Positions 1 to 7,031 of a DNA stretch of 64,000 bases are shown here, in pieces. The stretch comes from Streptomyces sp. SUK 48. GTDB taxonomy: Bacteria; Actinomycetota; Actinomycetes; Streptomycetales; Streptomycetaceae. The translations under genes and the position numbers were made by a program. Position 1 is the first letter of the stretch. The number at the start of each line of letters is the position of its first letter. Under the pieces are notes generated by a model. The model was not told the origin of the DNA. It made no database searches and saw only the letters and a program-made list of their open reading frames with translations. The DNA is taken from assembly GCF_009650765.1 (NCBI RefSeq), contig NZ_CP045740.1:7540001-7604000 (forward strand), in the 5' to 3' direction.

Positions 1-1
1 C

Positions 2-1021
2 GTCCCGGACCCGGGGATCAAGGAGCCGACCGACGCCGTCGTGAAGGTCCGGGCGGTCACGATCTGCGGCACCGACCTGCACATCCTCAAGGGCGATGTG
101 CCGGAGGTGCGGCCGGGCACGGTGCTGGGCCACGAGGCCGTCGGGGAGGTCGTCGAGACCGGTGGCGACGTGCGCACCGTGCGCCCCGGCGACCGGGTGC
201 TGCTCTCCTGCGTCACCTCCTGCGGCCGCTGCCGCTACTGCCGGGAGGGCGTCTACGGCCAGTGCCTGGGCGGCGGTGGCTGGATCCTCGGCCACCTGAT
301 CGACGGCACGCAGGCCGAGTACGTCCGCGTCCCGTACGCCGACCTGTCCGTGCACCCGCTGCCCGGCACCCTGGCGAGCGAGGACGCCGTCCTGCTCGCG
401 GACATCTTCCCCACCGCCTACGAGGTGGGCGTGCTCAACGGGCGGGTGCGGCCCGGCGACACCGTCGTGATCGTCGGCGCCGGTCCGATCGGGCTCGCGG
501 CGATCGCCACGGCCCGCCTGTTCTCGCCGGAGCGGATCATCGCCGTCGATCTGGCGCCGGCCCGTCTGGAGGCCGCCCGGCGGTTCGGCGCCGACGCGGT
601 CGCGGATGCGCGCGAGGCCCCGCACCAGCTGGTCGCGGACCTCACCGGCGGGCTCGGCGCGGACGTGGCCATCGAGGCTGTCGGCCTGCCGGACACCTTC
701 GAACTGTGCACCCGCGTGGTGCGCCCCGGCGGACACGTGGCCAACGTCGGCGTGCACGGCGGACCCGCCACGCTGCACCTGGAAGGCCTGTGGATCAGGG
801 ACGTCACCATCACCACCGGCCTGGTGGACACCTGCTCCACGCCGACCCTGCTGAAGATGGCCGCGGCCGGCCGGCTGCCGACGGGCCGACTGGTCACCCA
901 CACCTTCCCGTTGGACCAGATGGAACGGGCGTACGACGTCTTCGCCCGCGCCGCCGAGACCGGCGCCCTCAAGGTCGTCCTCGGCGGGGAGCGCCACGAA
1001 CTGGCCGTCCCCACGGCCTGA
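2..1021 (+). CDS. Zinc-dependent alcohol dehydrogenase, 5'-truncated by window edge
   Basis: Medium-chain dehydrogenase/reductase that would oxidise an alcohol with NAD(P). The reading frame is open from base 2 with family-typical residues (VPDPGIKEPTDAVVKV) before the first in-frame GTG at 41, so the true start lies left of the window. Catalytic zinc motif TICGTDLH and GHEAVGEV, the four-Cys structural zinc loop (CVTSCGRCRYC plus a further Cys), and Rossmann VIVGAGPIGLAA are all present. The C-terminus looks complete. Its place beside a DevS-like kinase and CBS-BON proteins resembles actinobacterial dormancy loci, where such a dehydrogenase is usual; that role is inferred. The physiological substrate cannot be told. 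Confidence 0.93.
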   Translation, partial: VPDPGIKEPTDAVVKVRAVTICGTDLHILKGDVPEVRPGTVLGHEAVGEVVETGGDVRTVRPGDRVLLSCVTSCGRCRYCREGVYGQCLGGGGWILGHLIDGTQAEYVRVPYADLSVHPLPGTLASEDAVLLADIFPTAYEVGVLNGRVRPGDTVVIVGAGPIGLAAIATARLFSPERIIAVDLAPARLEAARRFGADAVADAREAPHQLVADLTGGLGADVAIEAVGLPDTFELCTRVVRPGGHVANVGVHGGPATLHLEGLWIRDVTITTGLVDTCSTPTLLKMAAAGRLPTGRLVTHTFPLDQMERAYDVFARAAETGALKVVLGGERHELAVPTA

Positions 1022-1225
1022 TCCGGACGGCGGGCGGTGCGCGTACGGCCGTACACGCACTGCCTGGTCCATGTCCTCCGGCGGCGCCCAGGGGTGCGAC
1101 AGCGCCCGCAGCCGGGCCAGTTCGGCCGGATCGGTGACCAGCCGGGCGTACCTCGTCGCCACGACGCTCCAGCCGGGACGGAAGGGAGCGGCACCGCGGG
1201 GGATCGGTGCCGCTCCTGAGGACAT
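1022..1225 (-). pseudogene. Remnant of a pyridoxamine-5'-phosphate-oxidase-family protein (C-terminal part only)
   Basis: Read on the minus strand from about 1225, the frame gives PGWSVVATRYARLVTDP followed by AELARLRALSHPWAPPED and then VRVRPYAHRPP. This matches the C-terminal half of small PPOX/flavin-binding proteins (GWSVVVTGxARLVTDPxE, then a WxP motif and a final xVRIxPE strand), which often sit in actinobacterial dormancy clusters. The N-terminal beta-barrel half is missing upstream, where nothing recognisable remains, and the frame runs on antisense into the dehydrogenase without a family-like end. I infer a decayed gene. A short, fast-evolving intact gene is the less likely alternative. 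Confidence 0.55.
1037..1060. terminator. 24-bp near-perfect palindrome after the dehydrogenase
   Basis: The arms GTGCGCGTACGG and CCGTACACGCAC are complementary except at one position. It begins 15 bp after the dehydrogenase stop, so it could be a terminator hairpin. With no loop it would serve equally well as a dimeric-protein binding site. Confidence 0.4.
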
Positions 1226-1274
1226 TCTCGCCCAGGCCGTACGACTCTCCACAGTGCCGTTCGGACCCGCCCCG

Positions 1275-1288
1275 GGGCCGTACGGCCC
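1275..1288. promoter_or_regulatory. DevR/OsdR-like palindrome upstream of the GAF kinase
   Basis: GGGCCGTACGGCCC is a perfect 14-bp palindrome, 151 bp before the kinase GTG. It fits GGGNC-N4-GNCCC, the core of the mycobacterial DevR/DosR site (GGGACTWWAGTCCC). Similar sequences occur at 5920 and 6172 in the same locus. Binding is inferred, not shown. Confidence 0.5.
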
Positions 1289-1439
1289 AGCCCGCGCCCT
1301 GGGGGCACATGCCCCCGGCATGCCGAGGATCACAGGGCGCGGAAGCGACGGCCGCGTATCCCCGCCCTGCTCCGAGCGGCTACCGTGTCCTTCGGAACCC
1401 GTCGTCCGAGGCATGGCCCGACGGGAGGTGGAGGACGTG

Positions 1440-3158
1440 GTGACCGGAACGGAGGGGCCCGGCGTGCGGCTGCCGCAGCTGAAGCTGGACGAGCTGCTGG
1501 AGGAACTGCAGGCCAGGATCGACGCGGCCCGCGGTACCCGGGACCGGGTGCACAGCCTGCTGGAGGCGGTCCTCTCCGTCGGCCGCGAGCTGGAGCTGGA
1601 GCAGGTCCTGCACTCCATCGTGGAGGCCGCGGCGGCGCTGGTGGACGCGGAGTACGCGGCGCTGGGCGTCATCGGCCCGGACGGCACGACCCTCGCCGCG
1701 TTCCACACCGTGGGCCTGTCCGAGGAGCGGATCGCCGACATCGGCCCCTACCCGGAGGGCCACGGCATCCTGGGCGAGCTGATCCGCCACCCGGAGCCGC
1801 TGCGCCTTCCGAAGCTCTCCGCCCACCCCTCGTCGTACGGCTTCCCGGCCGGGCACCCGCCGATGAACACCTTCCTCGGCGTCCCGATCCGCGTCCGCGA
1901 CCAGGTCTTCGGCAATCTGTACCTCACCGAGAAGCGCGGTGGCGCCGACTTCGACGAGGAGGACGAGTCGGTCCTCGCCACCCTCGCCGTGGCCGCGGGC
2001 GTCGCCATCGACAACGCCCGCCTCTACGAGGACTCCCGGCTGCGCGAACGCTGGCTGCTGGCCAACGCCGAGATCAGCCACAGCCTGATGTCCGGCAGCG
2101 AGCGCGCCGAGGCCCTGGACCTGATCGCCGAACGCGCCCGGGAGATCACCGGCTCGGCGCTCGCCGCCGTCGCGATGCCGATGCCGGACACCGAGGCGCT
2201 CGGCGTGGAGATCGCGGTCGGCGCCCAGGCCGACGCCCACCGCGGACTCGTCCTGCCGCTGGACCACAGCCTGATGGGCCTGGCCTTCGCCGCCGCCGCG
2301 CCGGTCACCAGCGACGACGTCGCCCATGACCTGCGCGTCGGCCAGGACCCGCCCCGCTTCGAGGGCCTCGGCCCCGCCGTCGCCGTCCCGATCGGCACCG
2401 CCGAGGGCGGCGCCCGCGGTGTGCTGCTGCTGGCCCGCGAGAGCGACCGGCCGGCGTTCTCCGGCAAGGAGACCGAGATGCTGCGGGGCTTCGCCGCGCA
2501 GGCCGCGATCGCCATGGAGCTCGCCGAGCGCCGGCAGGCCGCCCAGCAGATCGCCCTCCTGGAGGACCGCGACCGCATCGCCCGGGATCTGCACGACCTC
2601 GCCATCCAGCGGCTGTTCGCCACCGGCATGACCCTGCAGAGCGCGGGCCGCTTCATCGAGCACCCCGAGGCGTCCGAGCGGGTCCTGCGCGCCGTGGACG
2701 ACCTGGACGAGACCATCAAGATCATCCGGTCGACCATCTTCGGGCTGCGCGCCCGCGAGGGCACCGCGGCCGGCGGGCTGCGCGCCCGCGTGGTCCGGGT
2801 GGCGGGCGAGGCCGCCCCGGTGCTGGGCTTCGCGCCGAGCGTGCGCATGGAGGGCCTGGTCGACACCGACGTACCGGGCGAGATCGCCGACCACGTGGTC
2901 GCCGTCCTCTCCGAGGCCCTCACCAACATCGCCCGGCACGCCCACGCGGACCGCGCCGAGGTGCTGCTCACCGCCGCCGGCCGCGAGGTGCGTCTGCGGG
3001 TCCGCGACAACGGCGTCGGCATCCCCGCCGGCGGCCGCCGCAGCGGGCTGCGCAACATGGCGGAACGCGCCGAGCGGCTCGGCGGCCGGCTCGACGTGAC
3101 GAAAAGCGAAGGGGGCGGGGCCACACTGGAGTGGCGGGTCCCGCTGCCCGCCTCGTAA
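1440..3158 (+). CDS. GAF-domain sensor histidine kinase, DevS/DosS-like
   Basis: Membrane-free sensor kinase of 572 residues, close to the 578 of M. tuberculosis DevS. Two GAF domains (about 50-200 and 225-365), a HisKA_3 dimerisation motif RIARDLHDLAIQRLF with phospho-acceptor His at 385, and a C-terminal ATPase (NIARHAHA, DNGVGIP, GLRNMAERA). In GAF-A, His139 (in GHPPM) and Tyr161 (in NLYLTEK) are 22 residues apart, as are the haem-ligating His149 and distal Tyr171 of DevS, so haem-based O2/NO/CO or redox sensing is likely. The start is GTG 1440 after GGAGG; ATG 1413 in the same frame is an alternative. No response regulator adjoins it here. Confidence 0.9.
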   Translation: MTGTEGPGVRLPQLKLDELLEELQARIDAARGTRDRVHSLLEAVLSVGRELELEQVLHSIVEAAAALVDAEYAALGVIGPDGTTLAAFHTVGLSEERIADIGPYPEGHGILGELIRHPEPLRLPKLSAHPSSYGFPAGHPPMNTFLGVPIRVRDQVFGNLYLTEKRGGADFDEEDESVLATLAVAAGVAIDNARLYEDSRLRERWLLANAEISHSLMSGSERAEALDLIAERAREITGSALAAVAMPMPDTEALGVEIAVGAQADAHRGLVLPLDHSLMGLAFAAAAPVTSDDVAHDLRVGQDPPRFEGLGPAVAVPIGTAEGGARGVLLLARESDRPAFSGKETEMLRGFAAQAAIAMELAERRQAAQQIALLEDRDRIARDLHDLAIQRLFATGMTLQSAGRFIEHPEASERVLRAVDDLDETIKIIRSTIFGLRAREGTAAGGLRARVVRVAGEAAPVLGFAPSVRMEGLVDTDVPGEIADHVVAVLSEALTNIARHAHADRAEVLLTAAGREVRLRVRDNGVGIPAGGRRSGLRNMAERAERLGGRLDVTKSEGGGATLEWRVPLPAS

Positions 3159-3198
3159 CCCGGGTTCCCGGGGCGCGGGTCCGGTGGGCACCCGAACG

Positions 3199-3212
3199 GG
3201 TCCGGTCGGCCC
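3199..3212. promoter_or_regulatory. Weak DevR/OsdR-like palindrome upstream of CBS-BON gene
   Basis: GGTCCGGTCGGCCC matches GGGNC-N4-GNCCC with one mismatch and lies 68 bp before the CBS-BON start. In such GC-rich DNA it could be chance. Its placement matches the better sites at 1275, 5920 and 6172. Confidence 0.3.
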
Positions 3213-3279
3213 GTGACAGCGGCCGGGCGGCGGCGCAGGCTGAACGTGCGGCGCGGTACCAGAGCCCCTGGAGGAAGCC

Positions 3280-3981
3280 ATGGACGGCACTCCGACCACC
3301 GTGGACGACGTGATGACCCGCAGGGTGCTCGCCCTGCGCACCGGCGCGGGCTTCAAGGACATCGTGCAGGCCATGCGCGAGTGGCGGGTCGGCGCCGTGC
3401 CCGTACTGGACGACGCGGGGCACGTGGTCGGCGTGGTCTCCGAGGCGGATCTGCTGCCCAAGGAGGAGTACCGCGACCGCGATCTCGACCGGTACGGCAG
3501 GATGCGCCACCTCGCCGAGCTGACCAAGGCCGAGGCGGCGGGCGCGGAGGCGCTGATGACCACCCCGGCGGTCACCGTGGCGCCGGACGCCACCCTCGGC
3601 CACGCCGCGCGCGTCATGGCCCGCGCCCGTGTCAAGCAGCTCCCGGTCGTGGATGCCGAGGGCACCCTGCTGGGCATCGTGAGCCGTTCCGACCTGCTGA
3701 AGGTGTTCCTGCGCGGCGACGCGGAGATCGCCGACGAGGTCGGCGGCGACGTCGTCACCCGGCTCTTCGGCGCTGAAGCGGCCGGGATCCGGGTGGAGGT
3801 GCACGATGGTGTCGTGACGCTCAGCGGCCGGGTCCGGGAGACCGTGCTCGTCCCGCTCGCCGCGCGCCTCGCGCGGGCCGTGCCCGGTGTGGTGGACGTG
3901 CGGTGCGCGCTGGCCGGGCCGCCGCGCCACCCGGATCTGGACCCGGACCTGCCGGACGCCGAGTCGGCCCGCACCCGCTGA
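3280..3981 (+). CDS. CBS-pair plus BON domain protein
   Basis: Cytoplasmic 233-residue protein with two CBS modules (about 8-62 and 85-140; DVMTRRVLALRTGAGFKDIV and ALMTTPAVTVAPDATLGHAA) and a C-terminal BON domain (about 150-215; VEVHDGVVTLSGRVRE). CBS pairs bind adenosyl nucleotides; BON domains are thought to bind membranes or ligands. A GGAGG site lies 6 nt before the ATG. It is a paralogue of the minus-strand gene at 4707-5381, including a shared SEADLLPKEE motif. Proteins of this kind belong to hypoxia/dormancy regulons in actinobacteria; the exact role is unknown. Confidence 0.9.
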   Translation: MDGTPTTVDDVMTRRVLALRTGAGFKDIVQAMREWRVGAVPVLDDAGHVVGVVSEADLLPKEEYRDRDLDRYGRMRHLAELTKAEAAGAEALMTTPAVTVAPDATLGHAARVMARARVKQLPVVDAEGTLLGIVSRSDLLKVFLRGDAEIADEVGGDVVTRLFGAEAAGIRVEVHDGVVTLSGRVRETVLVPLAARLARAVPGVVDVRCALAGPPRHPDLDPDLPDAESARTR

Positions 3982-4013
3982 GGGGCCGCCGGGCGCGAGA
4001 GGAGGCGGTGACG

Positions 4014-4616
4014 ATGACACGGACACCTGCCACGACGGTCAGGCCGGTACGGCTGTGGCGGTGGCGGCGCAATCCGCTGCGGCGGCACAGCGATGTCGTC
4101 GAGGCATGGATCGTCCTCGCCACCTGGGTGCTCGTCCTCGTCTGCGGCGTGGCCGCCGGTCTGCTCGCGGCCCGGGCGTCCGCCGCCTCGTACGCCGCCC
4201 GGCTCGCCCAGGTGCACCCCGTCACGGCGGTGCTCACCGACCCGGCCCCCACGACCCCGGCCGCCGGCACCGGCTACGACGACGGGCGGGTGTGGGCGAG
4301 CGTGCGCTGGACCGACGCGGACGGCTCGGTGCACACCGACCGGGCGAAGGCCGCCTCCGGCGCCCCCGCGGGCAGCAGCGTCACGGTCTGGGCGAACCGC
4401 GCCGGCCATGTGGTCGCCCCGCCGGTCACCGGCGCCTCGGCCGACCTCCAGGCGGCCCTCACGGGCGTCCTCGTCGGCCCCTCGGCAGGCGCGGCCGTGT
4501 GGTGCGCGGGCCGGCTGGTCCGGGGCCGGCTGATCCGGCGCAGGATGGCCGAGTGGGACGAGGAGTGGAAGCAGATAGGGCCGCGCTGGGGGAACCTCAG
4601 CGGCGGGCGCGGGTGA
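4014..4616 (+). CDS. Rv1733c-like membrane protein
   Basis: 200-residue protein with an Arg-rich N-terminus, one clear membrane helix near residues 27-50 (AWIVLATWVLVLVCGVAAG), an extracytoplasmic domain of about 100 residues containing a VWASVRWTDADG strand, and a second hydrophobic stretch near 150-170 followed by a basic tail. This layout matches the Rv1733c family of DosR-regulated mycobacterial membrane proteins. GAGAGGAGG precedes ATG 4014 by 9 nt; the in-frame GTG at 4008 would be too close. It follows the CBS-BON gene by 32 bp and is probably cotranscribed. Function unknown. Confidence 0.82.
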   Translation: MTRTPATTVRPVRLWRWRRNPLRRHSDVVEAWIVLATWVLVLVCGVAAGLLAARASAASYAARLAQVHPVTAVLTDPAPTTPAAGTGYDDGRVWASVRWTDADGSVHTDRAKAASGAPAGSSVTVWANRAGHVVAPPVTGASADLQAALTGVLVGPSAGAAVWCAGRLVRGRLIRRRMAEWDEEWKQIGPRWGNLSGGRG

Positions 4617-4706
4617 ACGACGACACCGGACCGAGGGGCTACGACGATCCCGGTCCATGGGGCCGCGGGCGTCTTCCGTGGGGCCGCGGGCGTCCTCCGC
4701 CGGTGC

Positions 4707-5381
4707 TCAGCCCTCCGTCAGATGGCAGTCCACCCCCACCACGCCCTCCACACCCCGCACCATGCGCACCGCGAGCGGGATGCGCGTACCGTCCGTGACC
4801 TTCCCGGTCAGCGTCACGACCCCGTCCACCACCACGACGTGCACCGGCTCGACCGGCGCCGGGAACAGCACGTCCAGCACCTCGCGCCGGATCTCGTCGG
4901 CCAGTTCACGGTCCTCGCGCAGGAACACCTTGAGCAGGTCGCCCCGGCTGACCACGCCCTCCAGCACCCCCTCCGCGGTCACCACCGGCAGCCGCTTGAC
5001 GCGCTTGAGCGCCATGATGCGCGCCGCCTCCGCGAGCGTGGCGTCGGCGTGCACGGTGACGGCGGGCGTGCTCATCAGGTCCCCGGCGGTCAGCCCGCCC
5101 GCCTTGGCCAGGTCGTCCAGCCGGCGCCGCTGGGTGAGCCGGTCGGGATCGCTGTCCCGGAACTCCTCCTTGGGCAGCAGATCCGCCTCGGAGACCACGC
5201 CGACCACCCGGCCGTCGCCCTCCAGGACGGGCAGGGCGCTGACGTTCCACTGCTCCATCCGCGCCACGATGTCCTTGAACAGGGCCGTACGGCCCACCGC
5301 CACCGCGGCGCGCGTCATCACGTCGCCGACCCGGCTCGGGCCCCCGGTCCCGGCCTCCCTGACGGGCGGGCGGGCGGTCAC
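4707..5381 (-). CDS. CBS-pair plus BON domain protein (second paralogue)
   Basis: 224 residues: CBS1 about 18-72 (DVMTRAAVAVGRTALFKDIV), CBS2 about 97-150 (DLMSTPAVTVHADATLAEAA), BON about 160-222 (VVVVDGVVTLTGKV). The GTG start at 5381 overlaps the TGA of the upstream cyclic-nucleotide-binding gene (GTGA), which implies translational coupling of a nucleotide-binding pair. It is convergent with the Rv1733c-like gene. Inferred role: an energy-state sensor in the same stress regulon. The ligand is not evident. Confidence 0.9.
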   Translation of the reverse strand: MTARPPVREAGTGGPSRVGDVMTRAAVAVGRTALFKDIVARMEQWNVSALPVLEGDGRVVGVVSEADLLPKEEFRDSDPDRLTQRRRLDDLAKAGGLTAGDLMSTPAVTVHADATLAEAARIMALKRVKRLPVVTAEGVLEGVVSRGDLLKVFLREDRELADEIRREVLDVLFPAPVEPVHVVVVDGVVTLTGKVTDGTRIPLAVRMVRGVEGVVGVDCHLTEG

Positions 5382-5836
5382 TCGGCGCTCCCGCTGCCGT
5401 AGGGCGCGTAGAGGTCGAGCAGCCGGACCCGGGAGGCGTGCAGCCGCTGGGCGACCACGCGGCCGACCCAGAGCGCGATCGCCCGCCCGAACTCCGGGTC
5501 CTCGTCGCACAGCCCGAGCACGGGACCGGCGTCGAACTCCCAGGCCCGTACCGGGCTCGTCGCCTCGGCGCCCAACTGCCAGATGTGCGGCGGGAAGTGC
5601 CAGGACCAGCCGACCAGTTCGCCGTGCCCGAGGGTCTCGATGACGGCGGGCCGGCGGCCGGGTACCCGCAGGTCGAGGGCGATCGTGCCGGTGCGCACGA
5701 TCCAGAAGCGGTCGGCGCGCCGCCCCTCCTCGAACAGCCGGGTGCCGGCCTCGAAGGAGACCTCGCGGGCGAGGCTCATCAGCCGTTCGCGCCGCACGGG
5801 GTCGAGCGCCGTGGTCATGGTGGTCGCGGAGGTCAT
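5378..5836 (-). CDS. Stand-alone cyclic-nucleotide-binding domain protein
   Basis: 152 residues, covering a Crp-type cNMP-binding beta-roll (about 15-130; SFEAGTRLFEEGRRADRFWI, GTIALDLRVPG, LGHGELVGWSWHFPP) but ending before any helix-turn-helix. It therefore cannot be a normal Crp-type DNA-binding regulator. ATG 5836 has GGGAG upstream (GGAAGGGAGCCGGTGCG). Lead gene of a coupled two-gene unit with the CBS-BON protein, with a DevR-like palindrome 84 bp upstream. It may bind cAMP or another ligand, or simply act as an adaptor. Confidence 0.85.
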   Translation of the reverse strand: MTSATTMTTALDPVRRERLMSLAREVSFEAGTRLFEEGRRADRFWIVRTGTIALDLRVPGRRPAVIETLGHGELVGWSWHFPPHIWQLGAEATSPVRAWEFDAGPVLGLCDEDPEFGRAIALWVGRVVAQRLHASRVRLLDLYAPYGSGSAE

Positions 5837-5919
5837 CGCACCGGCTCCCTTCCTGGGGTGGTGATCCCAGCGTGGGCGCGTCCGCCCGGCGCCGCCACAG
5901 GTCACCCGGACCCGGGCGG

Positions 5920-5933
5920 GGGCCTTTCGGCCC
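5920..5933. promoter_or_regulatory. DevR/OsdR-like site upstream of cNMP/CBS-BON unit
   Basis: GGGCCTTTCGGCCC fits GGGNC-N4-GNCCC. It is 84 bp upstream of ATG 5836 on the minus strand, a usual distance for an activator site. It closely resembles published DevR sites that have a TTT centre and a GGCCC right arm. Confidence 0.5.
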
Positions 5934-5968
5934 AGGGGCGGGCACCCGGCCGCGGCGGAGCCGGAACG

Positions 5969-6010
5969 CGAAGGGCGTGAGGCGCGAGGGGCAACGAAGG
6001 GCGTGAGGCG
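5969..6010 (+). repeat. 16-bp direct repeat in intergenic region
   Basis: CGAAGGGCGTGAGGCG occurs at 5969-5984 and exactly again at 5995-6010, followed by degenerate GAAGGGCG units to about 6030. It lies in the 454-bp gap between divergent genes at 5836 and 6291. No function is evident; the gap otherwise holds the palindromes at 5920 and 6172. Confidence 0.7.
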
Positions 6011-6171
6011 TGAAGGGCGGGAAGGGCCACCCGCTTCTCGCGGATCCGGATTGCGCGGTGCGCGGCTCCCGGCCGCTTCTCCGCGTCTCAACGGCTCTTC
6101 CCGCCACTACCAGCACACCACGAGAACCGCCGGCGCACCAGTGCCGTCCGGTCCGGGGCGGTCAGGCGGCA

Positions 6172-6185
6172 GGGCCGTACGGCCC
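6172..6185. promoter_or_regulatory. DevR/OsdR-like palindrome upstream of small gene
   Basis: GGGCCGTACGGCCC, identical over 14 bp to the palindrome at 1275, sits 105 bp before the small gene at 6291. An identical 14-mer also occurs inside the CBS-BON coding region (5282-5295), so part of the match may be chance. Confidence 0.45.
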
Positions 6186-6290
6186 CGGTCGTATCCCGCC
6201 CCGATGGCGCACTATGGATGACAAGCGTACGGGGATATAAACACGCAAACCCGTCATGGGGGCGTGGAGCGGAGAAGAGAGGCTGAGAGC

Positions 6291-6584
6291 ATGGTCTTCG
6301 CATCGTGGACCACCCCCGGGGTCTTCACCGGCCGGGGCGGCGCGCGCACCGTGGAGGCGGGCGTCCTCACCGGCGACCTGACCGTCCACACCACCTGGGA
6401 CGGCCGCAGGGCCGATGTGGCGGTGCAGTACAGCGGCACCTCCCAGTGGTTCACGCTCAGCGGCAGCCCGGTGTCCTGCCGCTCCGAGCGGGCCAGCCGG
6501 GACCTGCACCAGGAGGTCGTCGAGTCCATCAGGGCGGGCGCCGAGGCCACCGTTCCCCGGTTCCACCAGACCGCCACCCCGTAG
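6291..6584 (+). CDS. Small hypothetical protein
   Basis: 97-residue soluble protein with no recognised family motif. It starts VFASWTTPGVFTGRGG after the Met and has beta-strand-like segments (DLTVHTTWDGRRADVAVQYS; QWFTLSGSPVSC). ATG 6291 is preceded by AGAGG about 10 nt upstream; an in-frame ATG at 6264 has no better site. A DevR-like palindrome upstream suggests it belongs to the same stress regulon. No membrane segment or signal peptide. Confidence 0.7.
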   Translation: MVFASWTTPGVFTGRGGARTVEAGVLTGDLTVHTTWDGRRADVAVQYSGTSQWFTLSGSPVSCRSERASRDLHQEVVESIRAGAEATVPRFHQTATP

Positions 6585-6608
6585 CGGCACGGCGCCGTCA
6601 CGCCCGGG

Positions 6609-6980
6609 TCAGGCGTCCAGCGCCGCGTCCACGCTCGGATAGCAGTGGATCAGGCCGGTGAGCCCGACCATCTCCAGGGTGCGCAGCACGGGTCTGCGCA
6701 CCCCGGCCAGGCGCAGCCAGCCGGCCGGCTCATGGGCCTGGTGGGCGGCGATGAGCACGTTGATGCCGCTGGAGTCCATGAACCCCACCCCGGTGAGGTC
6801 GGCGACCGTGCGCGGGGCGTCCGTCATGGCCGGGGGCATCAGCGCGCGCCGCAGGGCACCGGCGGTCTGGTGGTCGACCTCGCCCGTCACCGCCACGACG
6901 ACGGCCCCGCCGCGCGGCGTGCGGCCGATCGCCAGCCCACCCGGCTCCACTGTTTCGTCGATGCTCACGCTGTCCGTCAC
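6609..6980 (-). CDS. STAS-domain anti-sigma factor antagonist
   Basis: 123 residues, the usual size of SpoIIAA/BldG-type antagonists. The STAS fold is visible as VVVAVTGEVDHQTAGALRRA, then TVADLTGVGFMDSSGINVLI with the phosphorylatable Ser in DSSG. In such modules the unphosphorylated form binds an anti-sigma kinase and frees a sigma factor; PP2C phosphatases reset it. No anti-sigma kinase adjoins it, though PP2C-like proteins occur at 37-41 kb. It converges on the small gene at 6291. Confidence 0.88.
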   Translation of the reverse strand: MTDSVSIDETVEPGGLAIGRTPRGGAVVVAVTGEVDHQTAGALRRALMPPAMTDAPRTVADLTGVGFMDSSGINVLIAAHQAHEPAGWLRLAGVRRPVLRTLEMVGLTGLIHCYPSVDAALDA

Positions 6981-7031
6981 CCGTACCTCGGCCCTGTTCG
7001 AAGGTTCCTCAAGTCCTTGTTCGGCCCCCGC

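Noticed and set aside
1380..4658. Very long open minus-strand frame opposite the kinase and CBS-BON gene
   Set aside because: GC-rich DNA opens antisense frames; composition is Gly/Ala/Arg/His-rich with no domain, and the plus-strand genes have clear motifs.
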